Below, in pieces: positions 54,332 to 63,308 of a DNA stretch of 64,000 nt (position 1 is its first letter; every line of letters begins with the position of its first letter). The position numbers were made by a program, and so were the translations under genes. The DNA comes from Chishuiella changwenlii. GTDB lineage: Bacteria; Bacteroidota; Bacteroidia; Flavobacteriales; Weeksellaceae. Under the pieces are notes generated by a model, which saw only the letters and a list, made by a program, of their open reading frames with translations, was not told where the DNA came from and made no database searches. Where the stretch lies: positions 49,113-113,112 of the forward strand of contig NZ_FRBH01000012.1 of assembly GCF_900142565.1 (NCBI RefSeq), in the 5' to 3' direction.

Positions 54332-56233
54332 TTATATATTTCTCAATTTACTCTTTCTATATCCATAAGCAAAATAGATAACTAATCCGATTGCTAACCA
54401 AATTAGAAATATTAACCAGTTTTTTAGACCTAATTGTGCCATCATATAAAAACAACATAACATTCCTGCTAATGGAATAATAGATGTTCTTTTAAAATAA
54501 CAACGAATGACCATTGAGATATAAATTAACAAGAAAATATACATTGGAATTTTATGTTTAAAAACATCCCAACCTTTCTCTGTTTTTTTGTCTTCGTAAA
54601 CTGGTAACTTTTGTAATGTACTTTCGTATTGTTCTGAGCTTAAACTTTTCAAGTAATCATCTAAATACTCTACTTCATTTCCAGTAATATTATTTAAAGT
54701 TGTGTAAGAATCTTTTAATTCTTTTGATGTTAACGACCCTACAAATTTCTCTACAGGAGTTGGTTGTGGTTTATTTGTAAAGAAATCTGCCATATCTGCC
54801 TTAAATGTTGTCGCACAAACAGCAATAACAAAAAAGGTTACAATTGGCATTACAAACTTCGCATCTATAAATGGTGTTTTAAAGTTTCCTCTTTTAGCAT
54901 TAGGATCAGCATCCATTCTTAGAACAGCAGCACAAACTAACACAAAAGCAAACAATGTTCCGATAGAACAAGCATCAACCACTAATTCTAAATCTGTAAA
55001 AAGAATTGGAATACCTACTACAAAACCAGTAAAAATAGTTGCAAAAGATGGTGTTTTAAATTTAGGATGTAACTTAGAAAATTTCTTAGGTAATAATCCA
55101 TCTCTAGACATTGTCATCCAAATACGAGGTTGCCCAATCTGAAAAACAATAAATACACTCGCCATTGCAATAACTGCTGAAAAAGCAATAATTCCTGCAA
55201 GCCATTTTAAATCTTGTATTTTATCAAAAACATATGCAAGTGGATCACCAACATTTAATTCAGAATAATGCACCATCCCTGTAATTACCATTGCAATTAA
55301 CACATATAAAATGGTACAAATTATAATAGATGCAAAAATACCTCTTGGTAAATCTCTCTTAGGATCTTTACACTCTTCTGCCGTTGTACTTATGGCATCA
55401 AAACCAATATAGGCATAAAAAACAGATGAAACTCCTGCTAAAACACCTCCTATTCCATTCGGTGCAAATGGGTTCCAATTATCAGGATTAACATAAAAAG
55501 CTCCTACAATTATTACTAGAAATACAACGGCCAATTTTAAAACTACCATTGCATTACTTGCTTTCCTAGATTCGTTTATACCACGATAAACAAGCGCAGT
55601 AATTAGAAATGTAATTAATAAAGCTGGTATATCTACAACTAAATTAAATCCTACAAATGGAGCATCTTTATATGCTAAATACTTCGGGATTTCTTGTGCA
55701 TAAGGAGAATTTGCAATTCCTTCTAATGTTTTTCCTTTCGCTAATTCGTTTGTCACAAATTCAAAACCATTTTTCGCTGTAAAATAGTCCATCGTCATCC
55801 ATTCTGGTAAATGTATTCCTAGACCAGAGAGCAAGGTGGTAAAATAATCACTCCAAGAAATGGCGAGGACAATATTACCAATGGCATATTCCATAATTAA
55901 TGCCCAACCAATTACCCAAGCAAATAATTCTCCAAAAGCAACATAACTATAGGTATAAGCACTACCAGAAACTGGTACTAGCGAAGCAAATTCGGCATAA
56001 GCAAATGCGGTAAACCCACATGCTATGGCTGTAAAAATAAATAAGAAAATTACAGCTGGACCACCTTCAAAACTAGCGCGACCAATTGTACTAAAGATTC
56101 CTGCACCTACGATAGCTGCGATTCCAAAACCTGTTAAATCCCGAACCCCTAAGGTTCTTTTCATTGTAGCAGAATTCTTATGTGATTCGGCTAAAATTGA
56201 TTCTACGGTTTTTTTTCTGAATAATTGTGACAT
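54332..56233 (-). CDS. APC family amino acid permease
   Basis: This 633-residue membrane protein has about 14 hydrophobic segments. The N-terminal DLTGFGIAAIVGAGIFSTIG is the APC substrate motif in the first helix, and GFDAISTTAEECKDPKRDLPRGIFASI is typical of cationic amino acid transporters. A soluble insert of about 65 residues near 495-560 (PVEKFVGSLTSKELKDSYTTL to LPVYEDKKTEK) separates the last membrane segments and is uncommon. The gene is transcribed alone with a TATATTTG -7 element. Confidence 0.9.
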   Translation of the reverse strand: MSQLFRKKTVESILAESHKNSATMKRTLGVRDLTGFGIAAIVGAGIFSTIGRASFEGGPAVIFLFIFTAIACGFTAFAYAEFASLVPVSGSAYTYSYVAFGELFAWVIGWALIMEYAIGNIVLAISWSDYFTTLLSGLGIHLPEWMTMDYFTAKNGFEFVTNELAKGKTLEGIANSPYAQEIPKYLAYKDAPFVGFNLVVDIPALLITFLITALVYRGINESRKASNAMVVLKLAVVFLVIIVGAFYVNPDNWNPFAPNGIGGVLAGVSSVFYAYIGFDAISTTAEECKDPKRDLPRGIFASIIICTILYVLIAMVITGMVHYSELNVGDPLAYVFDKIQDLKWLAGIIAFSAVIAMASVFIVFQIGQPRIWMTMSRDGLLPKKFSKLHPKFKTPSFATIFTGFVVGIPILFTDLELVVDACSIGTLFAFVLVCAAVLRMDADPNAKRGNFKTPFIDAKFVMPIVTFFVIAVCATTFKADMADFFTNKPQPTPVEKFVGSLTSKELKDSYTTLNNITGNEVEYLDDYLKSLSSEQYESTLQKLPVYEDKKTEKGWDVFKHKIPMYIFLLIYISMVIRCYFKRTSIIPLAGMLCCFYMMAQLGLKNWLIFLIWLAIGLVIYFAYGYRKSKLRNI

Positions 56234-56252
56234 AATTGATTTAAAAAACGGA

Positions 56253-56260
56253 CAAATATA
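56253..56260 (-). promoter_or_regulatory. candidate -7 element of the APC permease gene
   Basis: TATATTTG on the minus strand, 19 nt before the ATG; the closest TTG is only 13 nt away. Confidence 0.35.
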
Positions 56261-56373
56261 AAAAAGTCAACATCAAAACAGTGTTTATTTTGCATAAATA
56301 TTGATTTTTTATACAAATTTTCTTTTTTATTTTGTTAGGTTAGATTAAATTTAAATTTAAATCAAAAATTCAC

Positions 56374-57384
56374 ATGAAACAATTTTTATTTGCAATTAGC
56401 TTAACTGCTACGCTAATTAGTTGTACTTCTACTCAACCAATTTCGCAAGCAAAGTATGAAAAAGAGCTTACGAAATATTCAGAAAAAATTTCTGAAGCTG
56501 AGCTTAAAAAGAACCTTTACATTATTGCTGGTCCAGAAATGGAAGGTAGAAATGCAGCTTCGGCAGGTGAAATAAAAGCTGGTAATTATATTTCTAATTA
56601 TTATAAAGAATTAGGAATTAATGGTCCAAATAATAATTATTTTCAATTAATCCCAGAAGGAACATTTCCTCGTGTTAAAGGAGAAATGCGCAATGTAATG
56701 GGATTTATACAAGGTTCTGAAAAACCTGAAGAAATTTTAGTTGTTTCTGCTCATTATGATCATGAGGGAATAAAAAACGGAAAATTATACGCTGGTGCTG
56801 ACGACGATGGATCTGGTACTGTTGGTGTAATGGAAGTTGCTCGAATTTTTAGAGAAGCTGAGAAAAAAGGAATTAGACCAAAACGCTCTATTTTGTTTTT
56901 ACATGTTTCTGGAGAAGAAAAAGGATTATTAGGTTCTAAATATTATTCTGATCACCCAATTTTTCCTTTAGCAAATACTATTGCTGATATTAATATTGAT
57001 ATGATTGGACGAATTGATTACGAACATAATAAAGAAACAAAAGACTTTCTTTATGTAATTGGTTCTAATATGTTATCTACTGATTTATATAATGCTGTAA
57101 AAAAGGCAAACCAAGATTTAGGAATTAATTTAGATTACCGTTATGATGATCCAAACGATCCGAATCGTTTTTATTATCGTTCTGATCATTATAATTTTGC
57201 AAAGCATAATGTTCCATCTGTTTTCTTTTTTAATGGTGTTCACGATGATTATCATCAACCAGGAGATACACCAGATAAAATTGAATATGATTTATTAAAA
57301 CGTCGTACACAATTAACTTTTAATACAGCTTGGATTTTAGCAAATGCTGAAAATAGACCAGTTGTAGATAAAGCAACGAAATAA
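56374..57384 (+). CDS. M28 family metallopeptidase lipoprotein
   Basis: This 336-residue lipoprotein has its lipobox at C17 (ATLISCTST). The M28 zinc ligands are visible: VVSAHYDHEG (His), YAGADDDGSGTVGVMEV (bridging Asp), HVSGEEKGLLGSKYY (catalytic Glu and ligand Glu), INIDMIGRID (Asp) and GVHDDYHQPGDTPDK (His). It is an exported aminopeptidase-like enzyme acting on peptides in the envelope. It is transcribed alone, convergent with the cytochrome gene. Confidence 0.93.
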   Translation: MKQFLFAISLTATLISCTSTQPISQAKYEKELTKYSEKISEAELKKNLYIIAGPEMEGRNAASAGEIKAGNYISNYYKELGINGPNNNYFQLIPEGTFPRVKGEMRNVMGFIQGSEKPEEILVVSAHYDHEGIKNGKLYAGADDDGSGTVGVMEVARIFREAEKKGIRPKRSILFLHVSGEEKGLLGSKYYSDHPIFPLANTIADINIDMIGRIDYEHNKETKDFLYVIGSNMLSTDLYNAVKKANQDLGINLDYRYDDPNDPNRFYYRSDHYNFAKHNVPSVFFFNGVHDDYHQPGDTPDKIEYDLLKRRTQLTFNTAWILANAENRPVVDKATK

Positions 57385-57393
57385 TGATGGTAT

Positions 57394-57442
57394 ATCATCA
57401 AATTAAAAAATCTCCATAATGGAGATTTTTTAATTTGATGAT
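57394..57442. terminator. bidirectional terminator between M28 and cytochrome genes
   Basis: A stem of over 20 bp (core AAAAAATCTCCAT/ATGGAGATTTTTT, single-base loop) lies between the two convergent genes and touches the cytochrome stop codon. Confidence 0.9.
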
Positions 57443-57936
57443 TATTTAGATTTTTTAATTTCCTCTTTTAAAGGTTTTGTTACTTCTGTAACACTTTTTA
57501 CTTCTTCTGCTTCTTTCAGAGATTTTGTAGGACTTGTATTTCCTCTATGACACATTGTACATGTTACAACATTTATCGTTTCAGGATTTTTAGCATTATT
57601 CCAATTAAAGTTTTTTGCATTTATTTCACGTGTCATTAAAATCATGTGACGTGCATATTCCTTTTCTTTTTTAGCATCACTTGCAAAATCCATTTTTTTA
57701 GTTTCTGCATTATTTGCATGACAGTAATTACATTTTACTCCAAGAGCATCATTGTAACCTCTCATTAATCCTTTCAAACTATCTTCTGAAATATTTTGTG
57801 GTAAAACTTTTAAGTTTTTCCATTGTGGATCTGAAATTTTATTTCCTTTGTCGATAGTTCTACTCGTAGTAAAAGAAAATATCACTAACATTAATGCAAT
57901 TACACTTAAGGGAGCTAAGATTTTTTTTGTTTTCAT
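57442..57936 (-). CDS. exported dihaem c-type cytochrome
   Basis: This 164-residue protein has an N-terminal hydrophobic segment (LAPLSVIALMLVIFSFTTS), either a signal peptide or an anchor. Two haem-binding motifs are present: C69-NY-C72-H73 and C126-TM-C129-H130, each with an upstream helix carrying a Met (GLMRGYNDALGVK, HMILMTREINAKNF). The layout resembles the photosynthetic reaction-centre cytochrome c subunit family, which in non-phototrophic Bacteroidota serves unknown periplasmic electron transfer. The tail is Lys/Glu-rich. Confidence 0.85.
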   Translation of the reverse strand: MKTKKILAPLSVIALMLVIFSFTTSRTIDKGNKISDPQWKNLKVLPQNISEDSLKGLMRGYNDALGVKCNYCHANNAETKKMDFASDAKKEKEYARHMILMTREINAKNFNWNNAKNPETINVVTCTMCHRGNTSPTKSLKEAEEVKSVTEVTKPLKEEIKKSK

Positions 57937-58024
57937 TTTTGTGTCTCTTTAATACTCACAAATTAAAAACAATAATCCATCCTAAAATATAGCTTTAAAA
58001 AATTTGGATTAAGTTTAAATAAAC

Positions 58025-58939
58025 TTAAAAACGCCAAACTAACAAGCGAGAAACTTTGTTTCCTTGTTGCATATCTACAATACGATAATCTCTTGTATTT
58101 TCTTTCTTCAAGATACCTTCTAAAATTCGAACATTTTCTTTTTTAGAGACTAAAGTAGAAAACCATTTTACTTGATGTTTATAAGCTACACTTTCTTTTA
58201 TCATTTTAGTAATAAATAAGCGCTCTCCTCCTCTACACCATAATTCTGAATTATTTCCACCAAAATTCTGAATAGGTTTTTGATCCGATGTACCTCCAAG
58301 ATTTTTAATCTTACGCATCGTTTGCTCCATTACTTCTTGATTCGATTTAAAGAATGGTGGATTACAAATTGTCATATCAAATTTTTCTCCTTGTTTAATA
58401 ATATTCTTGAAAATATTATTAGGATTAAATTGCATTCTGATGTCAACTTTATTACGTAATCTAGAATTTTTCTTTACAATTTCTTCTGCATTTTTATGTG
58501 ATTCGTAATCTAATTCCGCACCAACAAAATTCCAATCGTATTCATAATTTCCAATAATTGGATAAATACAATTTGCACCAACACCTATATCTAAAATCTT
58601 AACATCTTTTCCTCTTGGTATAACACCATCAAAACTTTCTGCTAAAATATCTGCGGCATAATGTATATAATCTGCACGACCAGGAATTGGAGGACATAAA
58701 TTATCTTTAGGTAATTCCCAATAATCTATATCGTAATATGTTTTTAATAGAGCCTTATTTAATGCTTTTACAGCTTCTCTATCAGAAAATGTAATAGTAG
58801 GTTCGTTTTCTTTATTTGGTTTAATATATTTAGAAAGTGGCTGATAAACTGCACACAATTTTTCGAAATTATAAGGAGCTAAATGACGATTACGAGAATG
58901 TAATTTTTTTAATTTACTCTTCTTTTCAGGAGTACTCAT
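58025..58939 (-). CDS. rlmF: 23S rRNA (adenine(1618)-N(6))-methyltransferase
   Basis: From the ATG at 58939 the protein has 304 residues beginning MSTPEKKSKLKKLHSRNRH. The SAM-binding motif is VKILDIGVGANCIYPIIG and the amino-methyltransferase catalytic motif is MTICNPPFFKS (NPPF). LHSRNRHLAPYNFEKLC and WSTL-type C-terminal blocks match RlmF. It methylates A1618 of 23S rRNA. The alternative upstream ATG at 58957 lies inside the TACTTTTG promoter element, so the shorter start is chosen. Confidence 0.92.
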   Translation of the reverse strand: MSTPEKKSKLKKLHSRNRHLAPYNFEKLCAVYQPLSKYIKPNKENEPTITFSDREAVKALNKALLKTYYDIDYWELPKDNLCPPIPGRADYIHYAADILAESFDGVIPRGKDVKILDIGVGANCIYPIIGNYEYDWNFVGAELDYESHKNAEEIVKKNSRLRNKVDIRMQFNPNNIFKNIIKQGEKFDMTICNPPFFKSNQEVMEQTMRKIKNLGGTSDQKPIQNFGGNNSELWCRGGERLFITKMIKESVAYKHQVKWFSTLVSKKENVRILEGILKKENTRDYRIVDMQQGNKVSRLLVWRF

Positions 58940-58954
58940 ACAAAGATATTTATG

Positions 58955-58962
58955 CAAAAGTA
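58955..58962 (-). promoter_or_regulatory. candidate -7 element of rlmF
   Basis: TACTTTTG on the minus strand implies a transcript start near 58951, 12 nt before the chosen ATG. A second match, TATCTTTG (58941-58948), lies directly against the ATG. No TTG at the right spacing. Confidence 0.4.
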
Positions 58963-59038
58963 AGACAACCTTTGCATTTTATTGTAATTATTATGCTGGT
59001 TTTACATGTTTGTCTTTTTCATGTAATCTATTTATAAT

Positions 59039-59046
59039 TATCTTTG
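59039..59046 (+). promoter_or_regulatory. candidate -7 element of the VF530 gene, possibly leaderless
   Basis: TATCTTTG ends only 4 nt before the ATG at 59051, so transcription would begin at or very near the start codon. The nearest TTTG lies 26 nt upstream, a long spacing. Confidence 0.4.
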
Positions 59047-59050
59047 CACA

Positions 59051-59272
59051 ATGGAAAGTCAAAAAAATAATCCTCTTCACGGAAAACGTTTAGATGATAT
59101 TATAGAAGAATTGGTAATCTATTATGGAGGATGGGAAGGTCTTGGAAATCAAATAAATATTAGATGTTTTATTGATAATCCAAGTTTAAAATCTTCTTTA
59201 AAGTTTTTAAGAAAAACCGATTGGGCAAGAAAAAAAGTAGAAGAATTATATATCAAAAAAATTGCAAAATAA
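59051..59272 (+). CDS. VF530 family DNA-binding protein
   Basis: This 73-residue protein matches the VF530 (DUF2132) family throughout: [40 protein letters not shown] and [22 protein letters not shown]530 proteins are small helical proteins reported to bind DNA; a regulatory role is not defined. Its stop shares one base with the start of the next gene (TAATG). Confidence 0.9.
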   Translation: MESQKNNPLHGKRLDDIIEELVIYYGGWEGLGNQINIRCFIDNPSLKSSLKFLRKTDWARKKVEELYIKKIAK

Positions 59273-59655
59273 TGGGAGCAACAATTCTTGAAGAAAAGAT
59301 TTTTATTGATGCTGAACTTTTAACAAATATTGAAGAAGAAAGTCAAGTAATTATTCATTGTCGTATGAATGCTGATGAATATGCTAATGCAGCGCGTATT
59401 TGGCCATCTACTTTTTTAATTGATAATACAACAGGAAAACGCTGTCAATTAGTTTTTGCTGACGGAATTACAATGTATCCTAATTGGACCTATATTGAAG
59501 AAAACTCTAGTTTAGATTTTACTTTAATTTTTAATGGTTTACCAAAAAGCTGTAAATCCTTTGATTTAGTTGAATTAATACCGCAAGCGGGTGGTTTCGA
59601 ATACCGAAAAATTCCTCGAAATAAAACAGATGTTTATCATGTAGATTTTAGTTAA
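59272..59655 (+). CDS. conserved hypothetical protein, probable beta-sandwich
   Basis: From the ATG at 59272 the protein has 127 residues, starting [19 protein letters not shown]. It is cytoplasmic by appearance and beta-rich: SQVIIHCRMNADEYANAARIW, FLIDNTTGKRCQLVFADGI, SLDFTLIFNGLPKSCKSFDLVE. No domain is recognised. It overlaps the VF530 stop by one base, so the two are translationally coupled. An upstream in-frame ATG at 59221 falls inside VF530 and is not preferred. Confidence 0.75.
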   Translation: MGATILEEKIFIDAELLTNIEEESQVIIHCRMNADEYANAARIWPSTFLIDNTTGKRCQLVFADGITMYPNWTYIEENSSLDFTLIFNGLPKSCKSFDLVELIPQAGGFEYRKIPRNKTDVYHVDFS

Positions 59656-59671
59656 ACAACTATATAATAAA

Positions 59672-59697
59672 AAAACCGATTCTTACGAATCGGTTTT
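59672..59697. terminator. bidirectional terminator between convergent genes
   Basis: AAAACCGATTC and GAATCGGTTTT form an 11-bp stem around a 4-nt loop, between the hypothetical gene and the aguA stop. Confidence 0.9.
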
Positions 59698-59700
59698 GAT

Positions 59701-60762
59701 TTATATTTTTGGTTCTTGTTGACTTAAACAATGAAAAGATCCCAATCCCCATATAATATCTGTAGAATCTATTCCAACAACTTTACGATCTGGAAATACT
59801 TTTTGAATAATTTCTAAAGCAATATCATCTTTTGCACAACGGTACGTTGGTACAATAATCGATTTATTTGCAATATAAAAATTTGCATAAGATGCTGGTA
59901 AACGTTCTCCCTCACAATAAACGCCATCTGGCATTGGTAATTCTATAATGTTTAATGAACGACCATCTGCTAATTTCATTTCTTGTAATTGACGAAGATT
60001 TACTTGTAATAACTCGTAATTATCATCTTCCTTGTTTTCTTCTACAACTGTTAATACTGTATTTTCGTTTACAAAGCGTATTGTATCATCAATGTGTCCG
60101 TCTGTATCGTCTCCAACAATTCCATCTTCAACCCAAAGAATTTGAGAAACACCATAATAATTTCTCAAAAAATCTTCTATTTGTTCTTGTGAATATTCTG
60201 GATTACGATTTTCATTTAATAAACAAGATTTTGATGTCATCAAAGTATCTTTTCCATTAAACTCAACAGATCCTCCTTCCATAATAATTCTCGGATAGAA
60301 AACTGGTAAATTAAATGCTTCAGCTATTTTTGTTGGAATAACATCATCATTCTCAAATGGTGGATATTTTCCTCCCCAAGCATTAAATCCCCAATCAACA
60401 ACTACTTTCGGATTTTCTTTATTTTCTTTATTAATTAAAAAAGCTGGTCCATGATCTCTACACCAAGCATCATTTGTTTCGTGAAAAAAGAATTCAACTT
60501 GTGTTAAATCTGCATCTGTTTTCTCTATATGCGAGATTGCAAAAGCTTTCATTTCTTCATCTTTTACATTAATACGAACTTTTTCGCCTTTAGATAATTC
60601 GGCGATAAATTCTGCATATGCAGGATATATTAAATGTATACGATCTGGCCAAGAAGCCTCTTTATGTGGCCAAGATAACCATGTTGCTTCATGTTCTTCC
60701 CATTCTGCAGGAAATCTGTAACCTAAATCTTTTGGGTATTTTGATGTATCTATTGTTTTCAA
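59701..60762 (-). CDS. aguA: agmatine deiminase
   Basis: This 353-residue enzyme of the agmatine/peptidylarginine deiminase family hydrolyses agmatine to N-carbamoylputrescine and ammonia. The N-terminus FPAEWEEHEATWLSWPHKEASWPD is diagnostic, NDAWCRDHGPAFLI and MEGGSVEFNGKDTLM supply Asp/Glu residues, DDTDGHIDDTIRFV holds the catalytic His, and GLGSFHCLSQQEP has the nucleophile C345. Together with aguB it makes putrescine from arginine-derived agmatine. It is the last gene of a three-gene minus-strand operon and starts 3 nt after the metallo-beta-lactamase stop. Confidence 0.95.
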   Translation of the reverse strand: MKTIDTSKYPKDLGYRFPAEWEEHEATWLSWPHKEASWPDRIHLIYPAYAEFIAELSKGEKVRINVKDEEMKAFAISHIEKTDADLTQVEFFFHETNDAWCRDHGPAFLINKENKENPKVVVDWGFNAWGGKYPPFENDDVIPTKIAEAFNLPVFYPRIIMEGGSVEFNGKDTLMTSKSCLLNENRNPEYSQEQIEDFLRNYYGVSQILWVEDGIVGDDTDGHIDDTIRFVNENTVLTVVEENKEDDNYELLQVNLRQLQEMKLADGRSLNIIELPMPDGVYCEGERLPASYANFYIANKSIIVPTYRCAKDDIALEIIQKVFPDRKVVGIDSTDIIWGLGSFHCLSQQEPKI

Positions 60763-60765
60763 AAT

Positions 60766-61494
60766 CTAATTTTTATTTAAGAGTCTTATCGTATTTTCTA
60801 AATGTTGCGTTAATCTCCAATTATCATGTCCTGGAATTACCTTCTGAATAATAGGATGTTGAAGCATTAATTTATCTATTGTATTTGGCCAAGCATTTAC
60901 ATTAGCTTCGGCTACATTTCCTAAATCTACTGCTTCCGCACTTTTTATTAAACAACCTCCATTTAAAATTCTATACTTCGGAAACCAGACAACTGTATTA
61001 TCTACTGTATGACCTTCACCAAAATATTCAATAACAAATTGCTCTCCTCCTATTTTATAAGTCTTACCCAACTTAATTTCTTTTGTAGAAGTTGCTTGAT
61101 TATTACTTTTTAAAATAGCATTTGTTTGCTTTGTTGCATAAGTTGGTATTCCCAATTTATTGTAATACGCAAAACCGCCCGAACGATCTTCGTGAGAGTG
61201 CGAAGCAAATACTGCAATTACAGGTAAATTATGACGTTTTTTAATAGAATCTAATATGGGTTGATATTGCGTTTCATCCCAAGGTGTATCAAATAAAACA
61301 ACTCCTTTCTTTGTAATTAAATACATTCCATTTGCTGAATATTTTGTCCCCTTAAACGTATTATATGTTGTATGAACATATAATTCTGGTGTTAATTCTT
61401 CTATTATTAATGGTTTTTCTTGTGCCAATAATAATGAACCTATTAAGAATGAACAACTTAAAAATAGTTTTTTAAAAATTGAATTAATCTTCAT
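60766..61494 (-). CDS. subclass B1 metallo-beta-lactamase
   Basis: From the ATG at 61494 the protein has 242 residues with a signal peptide ending at LLLAQ. All B1 zinc ligands are present: H99, H101 and D103 in FASHSHEDRSGG, H162 in GEGHTVDNTVVW, C181 in NGGCLIKSAEAV, and H223 in IPGHDNW; the substrate-contacting Lys follows the Cys (K184). It resembles chromosomal carbapenemases of Weeksellaceae/Flavobacteriaceae. A longer start at 61530 would destroy the signal peptide layout. The gene lies between aguB (11-bp overlap) and aguA (3 nt), an unusual place for a lactamase. Confidence 0.93.
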   Translation of the reverse strand: MKINSIFKKLFLSCSFLIGSLLLAQEKPLIIEELTPELYVHTTYNTFKGTKYSANGMYLITKKGVVLFDTPWDETQYQPILDSIKKRHNLPVIAVFASHSHEDRSGGFAYYNKLGIPTYATKQTNAILKSNNQATSTKEIKLGKTYKIGGEQFVIEYFGEGHTVDNTVVWFPKYRILNGGCLIKSAEAVDLGNVAEANVNAWPNTIDKLMLQHPIIQKVIPGHDNWRLTQHLENTIRLLNKN

Positions 61495-62359
61495 CAATGA
61501 AACGTTTCGTGATTGGTTGATAAGAATCAATTCGGCGATCTCTTAAAAATGGCCAATGTTTACGGAAAAAATCTGTTTCGTTTAAATCTAATTCAACTAC
61601 TTCTGTTTCTTCATTTTCATGAGAAGCTAAATATAAAAGACGACCTTGTGCATTTGTTGCAAAAGAACCACCCCAGAATTTCATAGCTCCATCTTGCTCG
61701 AAACCACAACGGTTTACAGAAACTACAGGAACTCCATTAGCTACAGCATGCGAACGTTGAATTGTTTGCCATGCATTATATTGGTCTTTGTTTGTTTCCT
61801 CGTCTTGATCTGTTGCCCAACCAATTGCTGTTGGATAAAATAAAATATCAGCTCCCATTAATGCAGTTATACGAGAAGCTTCCGGATACCATTGATCCCA
61901 ACAAATTAAAACTCCAATTTTTCCGAATTTAGTTTCAAAAACTTTGTAACCTAAATCTCCTGGTGTAAAATAGAATTTTTCGTAAAAAGCAGGATCATCT
62001 GGAATGTGCATTTTACGGTATTTTCCTAAATATGTTCCGTCAGCATCTAAAATTGCTGTTGTATTGTGATATAATCCTTGTGTACGTTTTTCGAATAATG
62101 AAGCAATAATTACAACACCTAATTCTTTTGCGACAACAGATAACGCATCTGTTGATGGACCAGGAATAGCTTCTGCTAAATCGAAGTTATCATAATCCTC
62201 TACGTCGCAAAAATATAATGATGTAAATAATTCTTGTAAGCATACAATTTGAGCACCTTTTGCAGCTGCAACTTTTACTTGCTCTATTGCTTTATTTAAA
62301 TTTTCTTGTTTGTCTTTTGTACATGTCATTTGTACCAAACCAACTTTAACCTTTGCCAT
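61484..62359 (-). CDS. aguB: N-carbamoylputrescine amidase
   Basis: This 291-residue nitrilase-superfamily enzyme hydrolyses N-carbamoylputrescine to putrescine. The catalytic triad is visible as E43 (CLQELFTSLYF), K116 (GKYRKMHIPDDP) and C153 (VLICWDQWYPEASR). FEQDGAMKFWGGSFATNAQG and HWPFLRDRRIDSY are typical of AguB rather than of beta-ureidopropionase. It heads the operon aguB-bla-aguA. A TATTTTTG -7 element lies upstream at 62401-62408. Confidence 0.94.
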   Translation of the reverse strand: MAKVKVGLVQMTCTKDKQENLNKAIEQVKVAAAKGAQIVCLQELFTSLYFCDVEDYDNFDLAEAIPGPSTDALSVVAKELGVVIIASLFEKRTQGLYHNTTAILDADGTYLGKYRKMHIPDDPAFYEKFYFTPGDLGYKVFETKFGKIGVLICWDQWYPEASRITALMGADILFYPTAIGWATDQDEETNKDQYNAWQTIQRSHAVANGVPVVSVNRCGFEQDGAMKFWGGSFATNAQGRLLYLASHENEETEVVELDLNETDFFRKHWPFLRDRRIDSYQPITKRFIDED

Positions 62360-62400
62360 ATTAACTTAATCGATGTATAAAATAAGTGATAATTATCGTA

Positions 62401-62408
62401 CAAAAATA
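62401..62408 (-). promoter_or_regulatory. candidate -7 element of the aguB-bla-aguA operon
   Basis: TATTTTTG on the minus strand, 41 nt before the aguB ATG; no TTG at the expected spacing. Confidence 0.4.
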
Positions 62409-62588
62409 CGGATTTTAGTAGGATAACTAATAAGGATAAAAGAATTTATATTTTTCTTAATTTAATTAACTTTTATTAACCTTCACAAAAAATAAAATAT
62501 TAGTAATCAATACCATTTTAAGAAACCTTTGATAAAACTTTACATTAATTTTATTATTTTTAACAGCCTTTTATTAAAATGCAACCTC

Positions 62589-62596
62589 TATTTTTG
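62589..62596 (+). promoter_or_regulatory. candidate -7 element of the first DUF5715 gene
   Basis: TATTTTTG lies 20 nt before the ATG and fits TAnnTTTG; the -33 half is not evident. Confidence 0.4.
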
Positions 62597-62616
62597 TGCC
62601 GTAATAAATTATTTAT

Positions 62617-63261
62617 ATGAAAAAATTGATTGCACTTTCTTGCTTTTGCCTTGGAATATACAGTTCAGCTCAGAGCCAAGAAAGTTACATTTTAGCAGAA
62701 AACACTTCAAAAAATTCCATTTCCATTTCAACAAAAAAAATAACCTATGACGATCATCTAGAAGCAGCAAAGTCTTTTAGTATGCCCATAATAGAAAATT
62801 TCGACGAAATTGACGGAATGGTTATCTTAAAAAAACTAGTTGCTGTACCAGAGGAAGGAAATGGTTACACAATAGAAAAATTAACCCACAGTAAAGCATT
62901 TCTTAATCCGAAAGCAAAATCTGTTTTAGAGAAAATAGCTTCACAGTTTCTAGACGAAAATAATGTAACGATTGCAGTTACATCACTTACAAGGTCAGAA
63001 GAAAGTCAATCTAGTTTAAGAAAAGTTAATAGCAATGCAGCTAAAGGTGATAGTTCACATAATTATGGTGCTGCCTTCGATTTATCTTACACTAAATTCA
63101 ACAACAAGTATACTTATAGTAAAAAGCATCGTGAAAATTTAGAAGCAATTTTAAAACAATTGCAAGAAGATGGTAAGATATATTACATTAAAGAATACCG
63201 TCAACATTGTTTTCATGTAACAGTTCGTAATCCAGAACAATTTAAATCGACAACAATGTAG
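62617..63261 (+). CDS. DUF5715 family protein, M15-peptidase-like (copy 1)
   Basis: This 214-residue exported protein has a signal peptide (LIALSCFCLGIYSSAQS). The C-terminal half carries VTSLTRSEESQSSLRKVNSNA, SSHNYGAAFDLSY, which fits the SxHxxGxAxD zinc motif of M15 D,D-carboxypeptidases, and HCFHVTVRNP, which could supply the third zinc ligand. Peptidoglycan hydrolysis in the periplasm is a reasonable inference. The family has no assigned activity known to me. A paralogue follows in tandem after 47 nt. Confidence 0.8.
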   Translation: MKKLIALSCFCLGIYSSAQSQESYILAENTSKNSISISTKKITYDDHLEAAKSFSMPIIENFDEIDGMVILKKLVAVPEEGNGYTIEKLTHSKAFLNPKAKSVLEKIASQFLDENNVTIAVTSLTRSEESQSSLRKVNSNAAKGDSSHNYGAAFDLSYTKFNNKYTYSKKHRENLEAILKQLQEDGKIYYIKEYRQHCFHVTVRNPEQFKSTTM

Positions 63262-63308
63262 TATTTTTTGAGTTTCTTTGTTATTTTTACAAAGAATAAT
63301 TAATTAAT

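Noticed and set aside
63274..63296. Hairpin TTCTTTGT/ACAAAGAA between the DUF5715 genes as terminator
   Set aside because: It lacks a T-run and lies just 12 nt before the second gene; probably chance in AT-rich DNA.
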